Positions 60,291-64,000 of a stretch of 64,000 nucleotides of DNA are shown here, in pieces. Position 1 is the first letter of the stretch, and every line of letters begins with the position of its first letter. Position numbers and translations under genes: made by a program. Source of the DNA: Rhytidiadelphus loreus (taxonomy: Eukaryota; Streptophyta; Bryopsida; Hypnales; Hylocomiaceae); assembly GCA_947034895.1 (NCBI GenBank), contig OX344762.1:75386981-75450980 (forward strand), in the 5' to 3' direction. The notes under the pieces were generated by a model. It had not been told where the DNA came from. It did not search any database and was given only the letters and a program-made list of their open reading frames with translations.

Positions 60291-61315
60291 CTACTTGGCT
60301 CGTGGGTGAGATGCAACGAAGTCAATTGCATCAGAAGCCGATCTGATCTTATCAGCATCCGCATCAGGAATTTCCAATGCGAATTCCTCTTCAAGTGCCA
60401 TGACAACTTCCACTTCATCTAAGCTGTCCAGGCCCATTTCCTTGAACGTAGCTGTCTCCGACACCTGTGCAAACGATACAATAACTTCAGAGAAAAGAGC
60501 GACAAAGAGGACGAATTCAAGTGACAATTTTTATGAAATCGTTGCCATTCACAAACCATAACAGGCAACACGATGCAAAAATAGTCATGCTCTTCCGTCG
60601 ATCATACACAAGGTTCACAAAGTTTCACAAAGAAAGAGAGCTACAGCAGGAATCTGAGAACTGAATGCTAAAAAATTACTCTTCGGCAAAATCTTGAAGA
60701 CTAATTTTAACATAAAATCTAGAAATACACGTCAAGACCACATTCTCACAAAACGGGAGAAAAAAAAGTACACCTGCATAAAAATAATTCTTGGAAATCA
60801 AAACATCGGCCCAACTGATCTGCTCGCATTGGCAGAAACCTTCCACTGAAGTCTCCCGGACCAATACACCTTTTACAGTCCTACTCGGTATTACACAGAA
60901 CCCTAAAATCTCAACCATCGGACAACCTATTCCCATTTCCACATGAAGTCACCAAGACCTAAAACCTTACGACAGCGAAATAGATCCAGAAATTTTGTTA
61001 ACATAGTATCACGGTACAGAAAAACTCGCTCAAGAAACATAATTCAACCCAAAATTTGAAACGGATACATCCCAAAATTTGAAAAAGAAACATGTCGCAT
61101 ACCTTCGAAGCATCCACTTTTTGACTGGACTTCACAACCGAGAGCACACGATCAATGACGTCGCGTCGATCCAAGTACGTCCCGTGCGCGTGGGCTTCCT
61201 CCGACATCGTCCTGACATTGCCATTCCCCCATCCGCCAGTGGCGACCACTGGCACTCGCAAGTGGTTCAATAGAGACGCCTGCAGCGCCCGCAGAGACGG
61301 CCTAACAGCTTGCAT
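60291..61315 (-). CDS. Mitochondrial acyl carrier protein (two exons)
   Basis: Exon 1 is 61,315-61,103 and exon 2 is 60,464-60,291; the GT-AG intron of 638 bases falls between codons. The 128-residue product starts with about 40 residues rich in Arg, Ala, Leu and Ser and free of acidic residues, a mitochondrial presequence. The mature part has TYLDRRDVIDRVLSVVK, then GLDSLDEVE, where S85 is the site for the 4'-phosphopantetheine arm, and the acidic MALEEEF...IPD helix. It carries acyl chains for mitochondrial fatty acid (lipoate precursor) synthesis and, in many eukaryotes, is a subunit of respiratory complex I. The intron sits just before the ACP core, as I recall from plant mtACP genes. Intact. 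Confidence 0.95.
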
Positions 61316-61419
61316 GGTGCCCCTGGAAAATCCTCCCGAACGTCAATCGAAGGTTGGCAACGCGAAACAGACAAGGCGAGAGACCTGCGGCGAGAATTGC
61401 ACAGCACTGGAAAACACAA

Positions 61420-61428
61420 TTAGGGTTT
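61420..61428 (-). promoter_or_regulatory. Telo-box upstream of the mtACP gene
   Basis: On the minus strand this reads AAACCCTAA, about 105 bases upstream of the ATG. Telo-boxes are common near plant transcription starts of growth-related and translation genes. A single short match, so the role is inferred. Confidence 0.45.
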
Positions 61429-61440
61429 TGGGATTCTAAA

Positions 61441-64000
61441 GAGTCCTTCGGCTACCATCCGTTCCCGCATCATCAAGTGCGGTTTCACAGTAAGGGAATA
61501 AAGTAGGAGATCCATAAAGTGATCGTTTACCAGATGATTCGTCTTTGGGGAAGTTTGACATCTGGAAATATTTTTCTTTTTAGTAAATTAGTAAATTTTT
61601 CTTGAAAGATAAATGGAATCGGTATCTAACTAAAGTGGTTTCGTATTTTTTGGACATTTTTGGAATTAGTTATAAATTTTGAAGTTGGAATCAAGAGGTT
61701 TTGAAAAGCATCCACTCCTTGATATGTTTATAGTTAGTACATTGATAAATACAATTAGTACATTGAAGAAAGCGTATGTATCTTTGTGCTAAATAATATG
61801 TTTAGAGTTTGGTCATTTAATAGACCTCCTACTTTAGCAACTAAACCTATCTATATAAAGATTTTAGCACACATCCTATTATTTAAATCTATTTTTTTTG
61901 TTGAATCATTTGGTAGTAAATGGAGATTTTAGATTTTCATAAGAATGCATTTGGGGGACAATGTACACCTCAATTATGAATTTTCAAAGAGCTCAAAATT
62001 GTTGTAACCCACATCCTCTTATGAATAGAGGATGTACATTTTAGGCAAGATTTTCTAGGAGGTGGTTTTAGAAATTAGTCATAATTAGGTGTAGTTCCCT
62101 TAACCAAAGGGATAAGAGCATGTGCATACTATGGTATGATTTGATAGCAGAATCACTAATATATCAAGCAAACATCATATAAAAATGAATGATTGTAATG
62201 AATACCAAAATGGTCAATTAATAGAATGTCACTTATTCAATGACTTCTTGTAATGGCTTCAATTCTTGAAGATTCTTAATTTCTTCTAAGATAGTGTTGA
62301 TAATGGATGCTCATACTTAACACTAGCAACCAGCCCTTTTTTTTTTTGAAAAGTGCCAGGATGGCGATCACTTAAAATTTGGTGAAGCATTTTATTTCTT
62401 TGTACATCCATCTTTTGTACCATAAAACACTTTTCAATCAAATTAATACACTTTTTCATCCAAATTTGACAATTTCATCCATATTTTAAATTGGATTGAA
62501 ACTTTTCTAGCGAAAAAATATTACTTTTTTCTGGCAAAAACAAATTTTCACTATGAAATGGTGCTTTCTGGCTCCATTTCACACCCCCCCCCCCAAAAAA
62601 AGGGTTGCTAGCAACTAAGTCTAAAAAAATAGAAGAATTTGTCTTAGTCAAACTAATTCTAGACTTTGATTAAGTGTAAAGTTGATAAGATAAGTATCTT
62701 AACTATAAAAAAATATGTCAATCTCTTCTATGATGGAGTTTGACATTGAAGGGGAATAATAGAATATTTTGATCCCTTGATCTTAAATAACTTATTTAAT
62801 CTTCTAAGGATTAAAATTTTTTCCATAGTGTGTACCTACTATAAAGTAAAATAGCTAATTGTTGTTACTTTGGTTGGTGCATTCACACAAAAATTACAAT
62901 GCATGGAAATTGAGAAATATCTTAATTATTACAAATATATTTATAGGTTTCTATTGTAGTGAATCTACGGGTGACTATGTTTGGCATTTCTAATCATATT
63001 TTGGTTCAATTAAATTCCTAAATCACTACCCAAAAACATCATTCAAAGATTTATGACAATAATTGAAACTTTGGCCTATAAATGAGGCTATTTCAAGCTT
63101 GTTACCTTCTTTTCTAATGAACAATTTCACTCTAAATATGCCATTGTTTTGTTGTAATTATATTACTTTTGACTTTTGACTTTATTAGGATGTAAAGTAG
63201 TAGATGCATAAGGATACAACAATTGGATCATCCAATGGGGCTTGCAATTGGTAGTTTAATAAAATAAAGTAATTTTATATTACACCATTTCATTTGACAT
63301 TTTAAGATATAGATTGTCTTCTTGTAAAAAACTCTTTAAAAAATTGTTTGTATTATAAATACACTTATTTGTATGAATCTCATTCCACTATCACTTTGTA
63401 TTTGTTAAAAAAAAGCAAACGAAGAAGAAAATTTTATGTCCTTAACAACCATATAATTGAAGAGTTTATAAGGACTTTTCTATTATTAATTTATGGCACA
63501 TGGACATATTTTAAAGTGGTGAATAAAACTTTTTACTCTTCCTAGTAGAAACACATTGATAATGACAAAACTAGTATAATCGTGAAACAAGACATTTCAC
63601 CAAATATTTAAGAAATTTAACAATATGAATAGTCAAAATCCATAGAATTGTACTTAAAAACTTTTCAACATTTCAAGCAACTATTTAAAAAAACCCTTAA
63701 ATAATGGTGTATGATAATTGACGATTATTCTTATATCTTCCAATGTCATATTGTTTGGGTATGTGGACTCTAAATAACTAAGTGGTTTGGCTTTACCTCT
63801 TCATAACTTCTTGGATAATTGTAACAATACCCATTAGATTTTTTAAGTACAAGAATGATTTTATGCTTTATAAAAAACATTGCTTGACAAAAAAAAATTC
63901 TTAAATTTATTTTGGTGTTTTTATAACAAGTTGAAACACGACACAAGTATGGATAGTAATACTTGCAAAATTTCAATTTGTTATTTTACTGAAAGTGCTT
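61441..64000. other. AT-rich flank, no gene seen
   Basis: Only short, low-complexity open frames occur. A dispersed repeat lies at 62,340-62,590; otherwise I see nothing to annotate. Confidence 0.5.
62340..62590. repeat. Dispersed repeat, related to 42,084-42,350
   Basis: Same order and orientation of shared words as at 42,084-42,350 (GCGATCACTTAAAATTTGG, TTTTTCATCCAAATTTGAC, ATGGTGC). Bounded by poly-T on the left and poly-C/A runs on the right. Non-coding. Confidence 0.65.

Noticed and set aside
60676..60942. 88-residue minus-strand frame in the mtACP intron
   Set aside because: It lies wholly inside a well-defined intron and shows no homology.

Overview
This is a nuclear window from a land plant, most likely one with swimming sperm (a moss or another bryophyte, less likely a lycophyte or fern). 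Two facts support this: genes of plant families (a plant-type O-methyltransferase, a broken cinnamate-4-hydroxylase) and a long, apparently intact 3' part of IFT140, a ciliary transport gene that seed plants without motile sperm have lost. Intergenic DNA is AT-rich and full of transposons; genes have short GT-AG introns. The genus cannot be fixed from the sequence alone.

Left part (1-33,000). A tandem segmental duplication repeats an O-methyltransferase (OMT) and IFT140: OMT exon 1 (1,656-2,397, -), IFT140 fragment (14,585-15,460, +, broken), complete three-exon OMT (15,832-18,448, -), long IFT140 (about 24,480-32,997, +). The first unit has been stretched by a degenerate Copia retrotransposon (from 6,154) that itself carries a 1.28 kb CACTA element, and by smaller foldback elements and MITEs. 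After IFT140 comes a C4H (CYP73) pseudogene on the minus strand (33,588-34,625).

Middle part (36,000-52,600). A Tc1/mariner transposase relic, split by a CACTA MITE, precedes a roughly 15 kb block that I read as one decayed, undescribed DNA element. It holds four spliced gene relics in convergent pairs, A> <B, C> <D. B and C are paralogues (conserved N-terminal domain, coiled coil, RING-like C-terminus, one intron at the same place and phase). D is long and resembles a transposase. An 11-base word, TGTTGGAAACA, is scattered through the block on both strands, often inside introns. A 2.39 kb CACTA element with a 4-base target duplication is inserted in an exon of D.

Right part (53,700-61,450). 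Three ordinary, intact housekeeping genes: an ArfB/ICT1-type organellar peptide-release protein (+), a ZUP1-like C78 deubiquitinase (-) and a two-exon mitochondrial acyl carrier protein (-). The rest, to 64,000, is AT-rich DNA with repeats and no gene I can support.
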